Shown here piece after piece: positions 53,236 to 62,804 of a DNA stretch of 64,000 nt (the stretch's first letter is position 1; the number at the start of each line of letters is the position of its first letter). Source of the stretch: Gemmatimonadota bacterium (lineage in GTDB: Bacteria; Gemmatimonadota; Gemmatimonadetes; Longimicrobiales; Gaopeijiaceae); NCBI GenBank assembly GCA_016873995.1, contig VGVR01000014.1:1-64000 (forward strand), written 5' to 3'. Below the pieces are notes generated by a model. It saw only the letters and a list, made by a program, of their open reading frames with translations. It ran no database searches and was not told the DNA's origin. Both the position numbers and the translations under genes were made by a program.

Positions 53236-54681
53236 CTATCTTGCGGCGTCGGCCACCGGTGTCCCGCGGCGCGCGGCCAGCAGAGCCTCCCGCTCCCGGA
53301 CCAGCCGCTGGAAGTCTTCCTCGTTGTTGAAGTAGTTGATCCCGATCCTCGTGTGTGACATCTCGTCGATGGTCCGGTCTCCCCGCACCGCCCACTGGTC
53401 GGGAGCCGGATTGCGTGGGTTGTTCGCGGTATTGTCGAAGACGTTGGTAATCATCAGCACGGTGCCCTTCGGTAGCAGGGGCATCGCGTGGTCCTCGTAC
53501 AGGAACGCCGTCTGCCAGCGGTGGTCCCAGTTGAGCTTGTTCAGCACCTCCCACCTGCCATCGGGATAGATCGCCTCGATGATCTGATACTTGCCCCTCA
53601 GGTGCATGTGGCCGCGAATGCTGTAGATCCGCGCGGGCCGATCCAACACGTAGACGCCGCGGTAGGACACCACGCTGTTGGGCGGAATGAGGAGATCGGC
53701 CTGCCGCGGCATCTGCGGCTCGGTGCTCACGCCTAAGTTCCCGCCGCCGCTGCCTCGAGCCTCCGTCACGAGCGCCGGGCTACTCGCTTGGCTCTCGAAT
53801 CCGAAGCCCGTGCTCTGGCTGGCTTCGAAGATCACCTCGCCTGGTGTGACGAACTCGGGACTCTCTCCCTCGGGATAGAGCCAGAGCCCCAGCTGCAGCG
53901 TGGCATCGACGTCCCGATCGATCGGGAAGAGGTGCATCGACCAGGTCAGCTGGGCATCGGGCTCGAGCAGCTGTCCCGTGTCGTCGGGAAAGATGTAGCC
54001 GACCGTGCCGGCAGACGCCTGCCCGATACCGAAGTTGCCGCTAGCCTGCCGCACGCTGGGGTTGGCGTGATGGAACACGTACCGGGTCTCCGGATCGGCC
54101 GGCCTGACTTCGACGCCGCGAACCCACCGCGCGGTGCCCACCGGGACATCGACCGTCAATTCGGGCCAGTGATCCAGCTCGTTCGCCGGCACTCGATACG
54201 TGGGTGACGAGATGACCAGATCGGGGGGACGCCCGAAGTGCTCTTCGTACTCCCACTCGCTGTCGAACCTTCCCCAGGTGAGCGGCGGGGGGAGACGCGC
54301 GGGGTCGCCCATCGGGGTGCCGCCATCGACCCACCGAGTGATGGTGGCGATCTCCTCGTCGCTGAGCGAGATGTCGTTCTTGAAATCCTGAATGCCGATC
54401 GTCTCGTCCAAGTGCCAGGGCGGCATTTCACGGCTCGTCACTTTCCTACGGATCTGCGACGCCCAGCGTCGCGCATCCTGGTAGGACGTAAGTGACATGG
54501 GGGCGATGGAGCCCACCCGGTGGCACGTCTCGCAGTTCTGCTGCAAGATAGGCGCGACGTCGACGTAAGTAGGTACCGCTTCGCCTGTCGCTTGACCGGA
54601 CGCCTCCGACGGCGCCGACGCGCCAACGAGCACGAACGCAAGAGAAGACAAGACCGACCCGATCGGGTACCTCGTGCTCAT
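53236..54681 (-). CDS. Cytochrome c fused to PHM-like type II copper monooxygenase (module 2)
   Basis: 481 residues, signal 1-30. Cytochrome c with C-E-T-C-H at 50-54 and M-P-P-W as the likely Met ligand region. PHM-like part: F-H-H at 204-205 and M-H250-L as candidate CuH ligands, then G-H358-M-H360-L-R-G and D-E-M441 as candidate CuM ligands. The last two echo PHM's H-T-H-H-L-G and D-E-M-C motifs closely, making this copy the clearer of the two. It should hydroxylate an unactivated C-H bond with O2; the heme could replace ascorbate as electron source. The substrate is unknown. Paralogue of 14512-16092. Confidence 0.8.
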   Translation of the reverse strand: MSTRYPIGSVLSSLAFVLVGASAPSEASGQATGEAVPTYVDVAPILQQNCETCHRVGSIAPMSLTSYQDARRWASQIRRKVTSREMPPWHLDETIGIQDFKNDISLSDEEIATITRWVDGGTPMGDPARLPPPLTWGRFDSEWEYEEHFGRPPDLVISSPTYRVPANELDHWPELTVDVPVGTARWVRGVEVRPADPETRYVFHHANPSVRQASGNFGIGQASAGTVGYIFPDDTGQLLEPDAQLTWSMHLFPIDRDVDATLQLGLWLYPEGESPEFVTPGEVIFEASQSTGFGFESQASSPALVTEARGSGGGNLGVSTEPQMPRQADLLIPPNSVVSYRGVYVLDRPARIYSIRGHMHLRGKYQIIEAIYPDGRWEVLNKLNWDHRWQTAFLYEDHAMPLLPKGTVLMITNVFDNTANNPRNPAPDQWAVRGDRTIDEMSHTRIGINYFNNEEDFQRLVREREALLAARRGTPVADAAR

Positions 54682-54735
54682 CTGGGTGATTCTCCTATGC
54701 TGTGGGACTCCAGCATCCTCCGCATGCCCCCTATC

Positions 54736-56958
54736 TTACCTGCCGGAGGATCCCTGCGAAAGCCGGAATACGTAGAGGACGTTGCTCTCCCGCACACGCA
54801 GCTCCGGGGTCAACAGAATCCCGATCCGGTGCGCGGTGCCTCCACCTGTCGCGGACGCCACGGCCAAGTACTGCACCCCGTCGATCTCGAAGGTGGTGGG
54901 GTAACCGCCCACGGGACCGCTCAGCCGCGTCTCCCAGAGCACCCGTCCGGACGCCACCTCGTAGGCCCGGATCCACCGGTCGAACCCACCCGCGAAGGCC
55001 ACGCCACCCGCGGTGGTGAGCGCCGCCGTCAGGAACGGGGCACGCTGCTCGACGCTCCACACTTCCCGCATAGTTCCGACGTGGTACGCCGCGAGCCTTC
55101 CGAAGCGCCCGTCGGTGCCGGGCATTTCCATGTAGGCCCGACCGGCCCCGACGTCCCCTGCCCCGATCTCGAAGCTCGGCTGGTTGCCGCTCATCTCCAT
55201 GCAGCTCTGGCCCATGGGTATGACGAGCAGGCCGGTCGGCGGGTTGTAGGAGCTCGCGTGCCAGTTGTGCGCGCCCGCCGTCGAGGGGCAGGCGGACACC
55301 CACTCACCCGGCCGCGCGTTCACGATGTCGTCGCGATAGAGCACGGCGCCCGTCTCGGGATCGACCTCTTTGAAGACGTTCTGGATGCCCGAGTCCCGGA
55401 GCCCGAGGAACCTCCCGTCTCTGCGATCGAGCTTCCACAGGATTCCATGCTTGCCCATGGTCAGGAGCGCGGGCGTGCCTTCGACGTCCACCAGGACCTG
55501 GTCCATCGCCTCGTCCAGGTCCAAGCTCTCGCCCGGAACGTGCTGCCGGTACCAGACGATCCGACCGTCGTCCACATCGAGCGCCAGCGTAGAGTTCGTG
55601 TACAGCGCCGAATCCGCAGGGGTGATGCCGCGACTCGCGGCCACCCACGGCTTCGCCTGGGCAACGCCGAAGTAGACGAGGCCGAGCTGCGGATCGTAGC
55701 TCCCGCCATTCCAGACGTCGCCGCCCGCCCGCAGCGCCAAGGGCAAGTCGCCCCAAGTGTCGCCTCCGGGTTCGCCGGGGGCGGCAATGGTGTGGGTGCG
55801 CCAGACCTCTTCACCCGTCCGAGCGTCGAGCGCGAAGATGAAGCACTTGGTCTCGAAGCGGTCCTGGCACCCGTTGATACCATCGATGACCTTCCCGTCC
55901 GCGACGATCGGGCCGGTGCTGTTCGTGAAGCCCTGCGACGAGTCCGCCAGGCGGACCTCCCAGCGCACGCGGCCGGTGCGGGCATCCAGCGCCACCATAT
56001 ACGCATCGCGGGTGCCCACGAAGACCAGATCTTCCCAGATGGCCAGCGTCCGGAGGTTGATGCCGGCATCGCTCCTCGGAAAGATCCGACGGTACTCCCA
56101 GAGGAGCGTGCCGTCCTCGGCGTCCAAGGCCTGAACCACGTTCCTCGGGTTGCTCAAAAACATGACTCCGTCTCGGACGAGCGGACCCTGCCAACCCCGC
56201 AGCTCGTCGACCTCCATCTGCCACGTCCACACGAGCTCGAGGTCGCCGACATTGTCGACGTTGATCTGCGTCAGAGGGCTATAGCCCCAGGAGGACGTAT
56301 TCCCTCTCCAATGCAGCCAGTCACGCGCGGGGGGCGAGAGCAGCTCTCGTTCCGATACCGGGACGAATCCGGCCACCGCAGAAAACGTTTCGGTGCGAGA
56401 GGTGGGCGTCTCCCAGAGATCTCCCACGACTTCGGGGGCACTCAGGACTGCCTGCGGCGACGTCGCGTTGCCCACCCGACCGGGAGTGGGAAGAAGACGC
56501 GGGGCGCCGCGCGCTTCATTCGGCCCGCCGGCGACCTCGATCGCCACGCCCCCCGCGGAGGCGACGAGCGGCTCTGCGGTGGGCCGCGCGCCGTTCGCGC
56601 GCATCAGGTAGGCCACTACCTGCAGATAAGCTTCGTCGCCAAGGGAGCCCGGCGCGCTGGGGGGCATCCCCTTCGCGAGCGTCACCAGCTCAGCAACCGG
56701 CCGATTGGCCCAGCGACTGCGGAACATGGTACCCGCGAGTCCGGGTGCCTCGCCGTCCCCGCCCAGGTCGAGACGGTGACAGCCAGCGCACTCGGCCCGG
56801 TACACCTGCTCACCCGCGTCGGCCTGCGACGCGCTGAAAGCCGCCTGTCCACCGCCGGCCGGTGCGCTCTGCGCGGCTGCGCCACCCGATCCCGGCCACG
56901 CGCAGCATATCTGTAGGACAAGGACGACAGCCAGCTCGTGCGCTCGATGCCGACTCAC
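54736..56958 (-). CDS. PQQ-type beta-propeller dehydrogenase with N-terminal cytochrome c domain (module 2)
   Basis: 740 residues, GTG start at 56958 overlapping the upstream stop (GTGA). Signal ends A-A-A-Q. C-A-G-C-H at 57-61 with later M-P-P. The quinoprotein propeller begins W-L-H-W-R-G-N and contains the same D-L-D-E-A site and G-Q-S-C-M-E-M motif as 9280-11517. The two are paralogues across their full length, including the unusual heme-first order. It sits directly downstream of the double CMD-like gene and upstream of the module-2 PHM-like gene (54 bases), all on one strand, so the four genes probably form one transcript. Confidence 0.85.
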   Translation of the reverse strand: MSRHRAHELAVVLVLQICCAWPGSGGAAAQSAPAGGGQAAFSASQADAGEQVYRAECAGCHRLDLGGDGEAPGLAGTMFRSRWANRPVAELVTLAKGMPPSAPGSLGDEAYLQVVAYLMRANGARPTAEPLVASAGGVAIEVAGGPNEARGAPRLLPTPGRVGNATSPQAVLSAPEVVGDLWETPTSRTETFSAVAGFVPVSERELLSPPARDWLHWRGNTSSWGYSPLTQINVDNVGDLELVWTWQMEVDELRGWQGPLVRDGVMFLSNPRNVVQALDAEDGTLLWEYRRIFPRSDAGINLRTLAIWEDLVFVGTRDAYMVALDARTGRVRWEVRLADSSQGFTNSTGPIVADGKVIDGINGCQDRFETKCFIFALDARTGEEVWRTHTIAAPGEPGGDTWGDLPLALRAGGDVWNGGSYDPQLGLVYFGVAQAKPWVAASRGITPADSALYTNSTLALDVDDGRIVWYRQHVPGESLDLDEAMDQVLVDVEGTPALLTMGKHGILWKLDRRDGRFLGLRDSGIQNVFKEVDPETGAVLYRDDIVNARPGEWVSACPSTAGAHNWHASSYNPPTGLLVIPMGQSCMEMSGNQPSFEIGAGDVGAGRAYMEMPGTDGRFGRLAAYHVGTMREVWSVEQRAPFLTAALTTAGGVAFAGGFDRWIRAYEVASGRVLWETRLSGPVGGYPTTFEIDGVQYLAVASATGGGTAHRIGILLTPELRVRESNVLYVFRLSQGSSGR

Positions 56959-57752
56959 CGGGCCACGCTCACGTTGCGCTCCGCGAAGACCTCTCCAGCG
57001 ATGCCGGCCGCATTCGCCGCCGTCGGCCAGCCCGCGTAGAAGGCCACGTGCGTGATCACCTCGGCGATCTCATCCGGAGTCAGGCCGTTGTTCAATGCCC
57101 GGCCGAGGTGGCCGCGGAGTTGATCGGAGGCGTAGGCGGCTTGGGCGACCGCAATGGTGACCATGCTGCGGTCCCGCGGAGACAATCCGGGGCGCGACCA
57201 GACGCCGTCGGTCTCGCCGAACAGCACGCTCCGCGTGAGCGCCGACAGGTACGGAAGCGCGGGATAGCTCGGAGCCTGGCCGCGCAGGTCGATCTCCATG
57301 TTCACGGGACTCGCGGGGGGCGGCAGAGGAATGCCTCGAGTCTGGAAGACCTCCATCACCACGCGCGAAGCGTTGGAGCCGGTCGGCCACCCCGCGTACA
57401 TGGTCACGTGGGTCACGAGCTCCGACACCTCGTCGGGCGTCACGCCCGCGTCGAGCGCTCGATTCAGGTACTCTCGGAGCGCGTCGGTGTGGAACAGCGC
57501 CTGCGTGACGGCGACGGTGACCATGGCGCGATCCCGCTCGGACAGTTCGGGCCGCTTCCAGACCTGCCCGAAGAGGACGTTCTCCTCCAGCTCCGCCAAT
57601 GCCGGCGCCCCGGCGTAGCGGTCGAGGGTCTGATCCGACGCGACTCCACTCGCATCGGTGCCAGCCGATGATGCCACGTCACTGCCTGGGCCACAGCCCA
57701 GAGTCCCTCCCGCGCCCCAAACGACCACCAGGATCACGCCGATCCGCTTCAT
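56955..57752 (-). CDS. Lipoprotein with two carboxymuconolactone-decarboxylase-like domains
   Basis: 265 residues, ATG 57752, lipoprotein signal ending G-T-L-G-C-G. Two tandem CMD/AhpD-like repeats follow, each with D-R-(A/S)-M-V-T-(V/I)-A-V, then E-Y-L-N-R-A-L or G-H-L-G-R-A-L, then T-H-V-x-(M/F)-Y-A-G-W-P. The C-x-x-C of peroxidase-type AhpD is absent in both, so thiol peroxidase chemistry is unlikely; decarboxylase or lactone-handling activity is possible. Export is unusual for this family, and the translational coupling to the PQQ dehydrogenase ties it to the oxidative module. Confidence 0.8.
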   Translation of the reverse strand: MKRIGVILVVVWGAGGTLGCGPGSDVASSAGTDASGVASDQTLDRYAGAPALAELEENVLFGQVWKRPELSERDRAMVTVAVTQALFHTDALREYLNRALDAGVTPDEVSELVTHVTMYAGWPTGSNASRVVMEVFQTRGIPLPPPASPVNMEIDLRGQAPSYPALPYLSALTRSVLFGETDGVWSRPGLSPRDRSMVTIAVAQAAYASDQLRGHLGRALNNGLTPDEIAEVITHVAFYAGWPTAANAAGIAGEVFAERNVSVAR

Positions 57753-57897
57753 CCGCGCGAGACCCTCGAGCTTGGACAGCCACGGAGCCGCGAGGAGAGA
57801 GCTGGCCATGCGACCTCCCGGATAAGGTGCCTGAGCACCTCAGGTAGGCGCTCTGCATCAGTCCCGCAACCCCTCTCCCGTCGCGCGTCGCCGGCAG

Positions 57898-57963
57898 TTC
57901 CGGGGTGCGACGCCGTCGGTTCCGGGGTGCGACGCCGTCGGTCCCGGGGCGCGACGCCGTCAG
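57898..57963. repeat. Three 22-bp tandem repeats
   Basis: Unit TTCCGGGGTGCGACGCCGTC + GG. Two identical copies (57898-57919, 57920-57941) are followed by one with three changes (57942-57963). It lies between the CMD-like gene start and the end of the outer-membrane protein gene. Confidence 0.85.
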
Positions 57964-57981
57964 CCGGAAGTCGAGAGGCCC

Positions 57982-58542
57982 TCAGTACCCGATCGACGCC
58001 TCGAACGCCAGCGCCCGGTAGACGTAGAACGCGTCCACGCCGAGCGGCCCTTTCTGCAGCCACACGTGCGGCCCCGCGAAGGGCAGCACGGGTGTCTTGT
58101 CGGCTAGGTCGATCAACTGCCCGTCGTATCCCGTGAGCAGTCCGATGCGGTAGCCGACGCCGAACTCCAGCCCGACCAAGCGCGCCCGGTACCAGTCGCG
58201 CTCGAGCCCGGCGATGAGGGAAAGGTCGTCGTAGGAGTTCATGAACGCCCCCCCGTACCAGCCGCCGTACTGGATGCCCCCGCCGCGCGTCCAGAATAAC
58301 TCGAGGGACTGCCGGTCGAAGAAGTGCATGCCCCAGAGACCGGGGATCACCCGGCGCCGCTCCGACGCGACGCCGAAGATGCCGCCTGACGCGCTGTTCG
58401 GCGCATCGTCCGCTCGCGCCGCCTCCCCGGCGCCCGGAATGGTCTCGTCGGACGCTGCGCTCCCTCGGTTCTGCTGCGCCGTGGCTGCCTCGACCGACGG
58501 GAGCATGAGCGCAAGTGCCAGTATGACCGCCCGTGGAGCCAC
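57982..58542 (-). CDS. Small outer-membrane beta-barrel protein
   Basis: 186 residues, GTG start at 58542, signal ending A-T-A-Q. A short disordered part is followed by aromatic amphipathic strands (G-I-Q-Y-G-G-W-Y-G-G-A, V-G-L-E-F-G-V-G-Y-R-I-G-L) and a C-terminal E-A-S-I-G-Y, with terminal aromatic residue as required by the BAM machinery. About eight strands would fit. Function unknown. It starts four bases after nadB, so it is probably cotranscribed despite unrelated roles. Confidence 0.65.
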   Translation of the reverse strand: MAPRAVILALALMLPSVEAATAQQNRGSAASDETIPGAGEAARADDAPNSASGGIFGVASERRRVIPGLWGMHFFDRQSLELFWTRGGGIQYGGWYGGAFMNSYDDLSLIAGLERDWYRARLVGLEFGVGYRIGLLTGYDGQLIDLADKTPVLPFAGPHVWLQKGPLGVDAFYVYRALAFEASIGY

Positions 58543-58545
58543 GGC

Positions 58546-60177
58546 TCAGCCTCGCCGGAGGAGTGTGGGCTGCGGCGATTTGCTGTCGTCGGGCCCCGGG
58601 TGGTCGAGGTTGTAGTGCAGTCCCCGACTCTCGTGGCGAACCTGCGCCGAGCGGATCATCAGCTCCGCCACCAGGGCCAGGTTGCGCAGCTCGATCAGGT
58701 CCGGCGTGAGCTTGAAGTGCCAGTAGTAGTCGGCGATCTCCTCCCGGAGCAGCTCGATGCGGCGGCGAGCGCGCTCGAGTCGCTTGTCGCTCCGCACGAT
58801 GCCGACGTAGTTCCACATGAAGCGGCGGATTTCGTCCCAGTTCTGACTGATGATCACGGCTTCCTCGCTCACGGTCGCCTCCCCTTCCTCCCAGGGCGGC
58901 ACCAGCGCAGGATCCGGGCGTTGGATACGCGCGAGACGCCCGGTCGCCTCGGTTGCCGCCGCGGAAGCGAACACGACCGACTCGAGCAGGGAGTTCGATG
59001 CCAGCCGGTTGGCGCCGTGCAGCCCCGTGCACGTCACTTCGCCAGCCGCGAACAAGTTGGTCACGTCGCTCTCGCCGTGCAGATCGGTGCGGACGCCGCC
59101 GCAGCAGTAATGCGCTGCGGGCACGACCGGGATCGGCTGCGCGGTGATGTCGATACCGAACTCCAGGCAGCGCTCGTGAATCGTGGGGAAGCGCGAGCGG
59201 ACGAAGTCGGCCTCGAGGTGCGTTACGTCCAGCACGACGTAGTCGTCCCCGGAGCGCTTCAGCTCAGTATCGATGGCACGCGCGACGATGTCGCGCGGCG
59301 CGAGGTCGGCGAGCTCGTGATATCGCCGCATGAACGCGTCGCCCGCGCGCGTGCGCAGGATCCCCCCCTCGCCCCGCACCGCCTCCGTGATCAGGAACGA
59401 CTTGGCGAGTGGATGGAAGAGGCAGGTCGGGTGGAACTGCATGAACTCCATGTTGGCGATGGTCGCACCCGCCCTGTACGCCATCGCCATCCCGTCCCCA
59501 GACGCGATGTCGGGGTTGCTCGTATAGAGGTAGACCTTCCCCGCACCCCCGGTCGCGAGCAGCGTGACGCGCGCGAGCAGCCGCTCGACCCGCCCTGTCG
59601 GGGCGTAAAGCGCATAGGCTCCGAGCGCGCGGTTCTCACCGGGTAAGCGCGCCTTTCGGGCGGTCAGGAGGTCGACCGCACAATGGTTCTCGAAGAGCTC
59701 GATGTTCGGATGCGCATGCGCGCGCGCGAGCAGAGAGCTCTCGATTTCGCGCCCGGTCGCGTCCGCCCTGTGCAGAATGCGGCGGCGCGAGTGTCCCCCT
59801 TCGCGACCGAGCGCGAACTCGCTCCCCCCATCCCCCTCGCCCGCGCGATCGAACTCGACTCCATACGCTAGCAGCGCGTCGATCGTATCGGGTCCGCGCT
59901 CGACCACGAAGCGCACCACCGCCTCGTCGCACAGGCCCGCCCCGGCCACCAGCGTGTCCTGCACGTGGCTCTCGAAGGAGTCGTCGCGGCCCTCGACGGC
60001 GGCGATGCCCCCCTGCGCCCAGTTCGTGGCCGAGTCCGCCGCGCCCTTCTTGGTGATGATGCCCACCCGCCCCGACTCGGCGGCGCGCAGCGCGAAGAAG
60101 AGCCCCGCGATGCCGCTCCCGATGACCAAGAAGTCGAATTCGCGAAGCTCCGGCGACTGGGTCGGCTGAGTGGGCAC
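58546..60177 (-). CDS. nadB: L-aspartate oxidase
   Basis: 543 residues; GTG 60177 chosen because the FAD-binding V-I-G-S-G-I-A-G (residues 18-25) then falls at the usual distance. Other features: [10 protein letters not shown], the [14 protein letters not shown] active-site region, [18 protein letters not shown] and L-A-S-N-S-L-L-E in the capping/FAD domain. It oxidises L-aspartate to iminoaspartate, the first step of NAD synthesis. nadA and nadC are not in the window. Confidence 0.93.
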   Translation of the reverse strand: MPTQPTQSPELREFDFLVIGSGIAGLFFALRAAESGRVGIITKKGAADSATNWAQGGIAAVEGRDDSFESHVQDTLVAGAGLCDEAVVRFVVERGPDTIDALLAYGVEFDRAGEGDGGSEFALGREGGHSRRRILHRADATGREIESSLLARAHAHPNIELFENHCAVDLLTARKARLPGENRALGAYALYAPTGRVERLLARVTLLATGGAGKVYLYTSNPDIASGDGMAMAYRAGATIANMEFMQFHPTCLFHPLAKSFLITEAVRGEGGILRTRAGDAFMRRYHELADLAPRDIVARAIDTELKRSGDDYVVLDVTHLEADFVRSRFPTIHERCLEFGIDITAQPIPVVPAAHYCCGGVRTDLHGESDVTNLFAAGEVTCTGLHGANRLASNSLLESVVFASAAATEATGRLARIQRPDPALVPPWEEGEATVSEEAVIISQNWDEIRRFMWNYVGIVRSDKRLERARRRIELLREEIADYYWHFKLTPDLIELRNLALVAELMIRSAQVRHESRGLHYNLDHPGPDDSKSPQPTLLRRG

Positions 60178-60365
60178 GGGCTCGGTCCCCCTGGGGATCG
60201 CGTATCGTGGGGGGCCAAGGGTCACATGCGAGTGGCGACCGTGCAAGGAGCCGCCTCCGCCCGCCAGAAAACCCCTACGCCGCCAACGGAGGCTCTCCGA
60301 TCCTGCCCCGACTGGCCGTGGCGCGATCATGTTGGCGTAGGCGTCTTCGCCCGAAGGAGGGCTCC

Positions 60366-60539
60366 ATGACCGCCATGACACATCACACCATTCACATGCC
60401 GGCCGCGGTGACGCCGGCCGTGCACTGGCTCGAAAAGTTCCTGGGCGCGGTCTTCTTCACGGTGCTCGCACCGCTCGCGTTCGCGATCTTCATCCTGTCC
60501 GGGATGATCCTCGCGCTCGGCCTCGCGAATCTGTTGTAG
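60366..60539 (+). CDS. Small single-helix membrane protein
   Basis: 57 residues, with GAAGGAGGG just before ATG 60366. A His/Met-rich N-terminus (T-H-H-T-I-H-M) precedes one long hydrophobic segment (about 30-55, [15 protein letters not shown]). The strong ribosome site supports translation. The histidines could bind metal. No family is recognised. Divergent from nadB. Confidence 0.55.
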   Translation: MTAMTHHTIHMPAAVTPAVHWLEKFLGAVFFTVLAPLAFAIFILSGMILALGLANLL

Positions 60540-60628
60540 CGAGCGCCCCGGCGGGCCGTACGGCACGAACCCCTCCCGGCCGGATGTGACACAGCCGGGA
60601 GGGAGGGAGGCGGTGCGGCGTCCGTTGC

Positions 60629-61513
60629 TCAGCGGTACAGGTACAGGTGCAGGAACACCCCGTGTCCGACGACGGTCAGCGTCGGGATCACCAGGCTGAG
60701 CGAGGCCACGAGCGCGCCGCGCAGACCGCCTCCCTCGAAGTTGCCACGCACATCGATGACCGAGTGACCCGGCAGGTCGTCGAGCGTGACCGCGTCGGCC
60801 GGGTGACGCGGGTCGTACACGATCGCCTCCTGCGCATCGTCGAGCAGCCGGTCTACCTCGTGCGTGGTGGCGACCACCTGGTACGTCCCGCCGCCCTCGG
60901 CGACGAACTGGAACGTGAGGCGGTGCACCTGCTTGTTGTTCACCTGCATGCTCGTGGACTCGTCCGTCTTCAGCGTCCCGAGCGCGAGCTGCCCCTCGGA
61001 CAGCAGACGGCGCGCACGAAATCCGCCGCGCAGTCCGCCGCGTGCGAGCGCCAGCCCGATGAGGGGGATGATGAATACGAACGCGATCACGAGCCCGACC
61101 GGGCTCGCGCGCATGTCCTTCAGGCGCGAGACCGTCGGATTCGAAGGCCGATACTCGACGGGGAGGCGCGTACCTTCCGGCACGTAGTACCCCGTCTCAT
61201 ACGACGCGCCGGTGTAGGTCTGCCCTCCCACCTCGAACGCGTACGACGTCTCGTAGACGCTCACGTCGTTGATGCTGAGGCTCAGCTCGCGCCACGCAGT
61301 GGTCGTGCCTTCGACGACCTCGAGATCGCCGGCGAACTGGATCGCGGACACGACTGCGCGATCGGCACCGAAAGCCCACACGAAGATCAGACCGAAGCCG
61401 ACGAGGAACCACCCGACCTGGGAGAGCGGCCCGAGGACGACCCGGATCGAGAGCGTGAGGGGAACGCGCCGTGGCGGCGGCGACAGCCGTCGTTCCTTCG
61501 CGAAATCCACCAT
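60629..61513 (-). CDS. DUF3592-like membrane protein
   Basis: 294 residues, ATG 61513. Membrane helices at about 35-55, 140-160 and near the C-terminus. Between them are beta-rich parts with Y-A-F-E-V-G-G-Q-T-Y-T-G, R-L-P-V-E-Y-R-P-S-N-P and V-Y-D-P-R-H-P-A-D-A, which are typical of DUF3592 proteins; the pattern occurs twice, so there are two such domains. Function unknown. Its start lies just beyond the terminator of the propeller gene at 61590, so it needs its own promoter. Confidence 0.8.
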   Translation of the reverse strand: MVDFAKERRLSPPPRRVPLTLSIRVVLGPLSQVGWFLVGFGLIFVWAFGADRAVVSAIQFAGDLEVVEGTTTAWRELSLSINDVSVYETSYAFEVGGQTYTGASYETGYYVPEGTRLPVEYRPSNPTVSRLKDMRASPVGLVIAFVFIIPLIGLALARGGLRGGFRARRLLSEGQLALGTLKTDESTSMQVNNKQVHRLTFQFVAEGGGTYQVVATTHEVDRLLDDAQEAIVYDPRHPADAVTLDDLPGHSVIDVRGNFEGGGLRGALVASLSLVIPTLTVVGHGVFLHLYLYR

Positions 61514-61526
61514 GGCGTGGACCTCC

Positions 61527-61566
61527 CAAAGAAAGAGCCGGGAGCCCGCATGTGCGGGCTCCCGGC
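61527..61566 (-). terminator. Rho-independent terminator after the PAL-like gene pair
   Basis: GCCGGGAGCCCGC and GCGGGCTCCCGGC form a 13-bp perfect stem with a 4-base loop. On the minus strand it is followed by TCTTTCTTT, 23 bases after the stop of the propeller gene. Confidence 0.85.
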
Positions 61567-61589
61567 CAGTACTACCTACACGAGGCTAC

Positions 61590-62804
61590 TTAGCGGGCCG
61601 GCCACGCCGCGCCCTGGTGCCGCGGCACGTCGGTGATCCCGAGGTAGACGAACTTGTGCAGCCGGCGACCCTCGTAGGTCTCGGTCGCATAGATGTTGCC
61701 CTGCGAGTCCGTCGTGAGGCTGTGCACGGCCTGGAACTCACCCGCGTAACGGCCACCCGTTCCGAGGGTCGAGACCTCCTGCATCGACTGCCGGTCGACG
61801 ATGCGGATGCGCGCGTTCTTGCCATCCGCGATGTAGAGGAAGCTCTGCTCGGGGTCGGGCGAGAACCCGATGTCCCACACCGCCCCGTCACCGAGTGTCG
61901 CCGGAGCGAAATACGCCTCGCGCACGTACGTGCCGTCGAGACGGAAGACCTGCACCCGGTTGTTCGGACGATCGCAGACGTAGAGCAGGCCGTCGTTCGA
62001 CGGATCGGCGCAGTGCACCGGGTTGCGGTACTGCTGCTCGTTGAAGCGCTCCGCCGACCAAGGCGGGGTCTGCCCGGCCGCGCGGGTGCCACGGTAGGTC
62101 GGCTGGTCGATGGGCTGATTGCCGTACGCGCCCCAGAATCGCTTGATCTGCCTGGACGTGATGTCCACCACGGCTACACGCTTGTTGCCGTATCCGTCTG
62201 CGAAGATGGCTTCGTTCGCTGCGAAGTTGAACGAGATGTCGGCCACCTGGCTGAAGTGATTCCGAGCCCTGCTGTTCGGCGCGTTGCCCGGCTCGCCGTA
62301 CGTCCCGAGGTACGTGCCATCCACGGTGAACTTGAGCACGTGCGAGTCACCCCCGCCGTTGCCGCCGATCCAGACGTTGCCTTCCTGGTCGATGCCGAGC
62401 CCGTGATTCGAGGCCGGCCATACGAAGCTCGCCTGGCCGACCGTGACCGGTCCCGGCGGATGGCCCCACGCGCGAATCAAGTTTCCGTCGGCGTCGAACT
62501 GGACGAGCGGGGGCGCCGAGCGACAGCACTCGGCAATGGGGGTGTCACCCTCGGCACCCGCCTCCGCACCAGTCACACCGCGGTGCACGATGTACACGTT
62601 GTCCTGCGGGTCGGTGGCCACGCCGATCACGGTCCCGTACACCCAATTGTTGGGGAGCGGCTTCGGCCAGTAGGGGTCGACCTCGAACTTCGGAGCCCGC
62701 ACCATCTGCGTGGCCGCAATCGCATCGAGCTTGGACTGGGCGAGCCCGACCACCACGATCGAGGCAATCAGCCCCCCGCCGATGAGAATATTCCGCCGGT
62801 TCAT
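61590..62804 (-). CDS. Secreted PAL-like six-bladed propeller
   Basis: 404 residues; ATG 62804 shares a base with the upstream stop (TGATG), so translation is coupled. N-terminal M-N-R-R-N-I-L-I-G-G is a signal or signal-anchor. PAL-type residues are all present: V-H-R75-G, N-H134-G, A-D-G-Y205-G-N-K-R, V-H264-C and V-H361-S. Like the 12286 protein it has a Cys-Cys pair (C93-C94) and a longer blade-2 insert than the 19169 protein. It could be a zinc lyase acting on hydroxylated products. It ends at a strong terminator and is paired with the diverged copy upstream. Confidence 0.75.
   Translation of the reverse strand: MNRRNILIGGGLIASIVVVGLAQSKLDAIAATQMVRAPKFEVDPYWPKPLPNNWVYGTVIGVATDPQDNVYIVHRGVTGAEAGAEGDTPIAECCRSAPPLVQFDADGNLIRAWGHPPGPVTVGQASFVWPASNHGLGIDQEGNVWIGGNGGGDSHVLKFTVDGTYLGTYGEPGNAPNSRARNHFSQVADISFNFAANEAIFADGYGNKRVAVVDITSRQIKRFWGAYGNQPIDQPTYRGTRAAGQTPPWSAERFNEQQYRNPVHCADPSNDGLLYVCDRPNNRVQVFRLDGTYVREAYFAPATLGDGAVWDIGFSPDPEQSFLYIADGKNARIRIVDRQSMQEVSTLGTGGRYAGEFQAVHSLTTDSQGNIYATETYEGRRLHKFVYLGITDVPRHQGAAWPAR

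Noticed and set aside
60569-60606. Hairpin CCCTCCCGGC/GCCGGGAGGG as an intrinsic terminator
   Set aside because: No T-tract follows on either strand. It may still help convergent termination but is not supported as a Rho-independent terminator.
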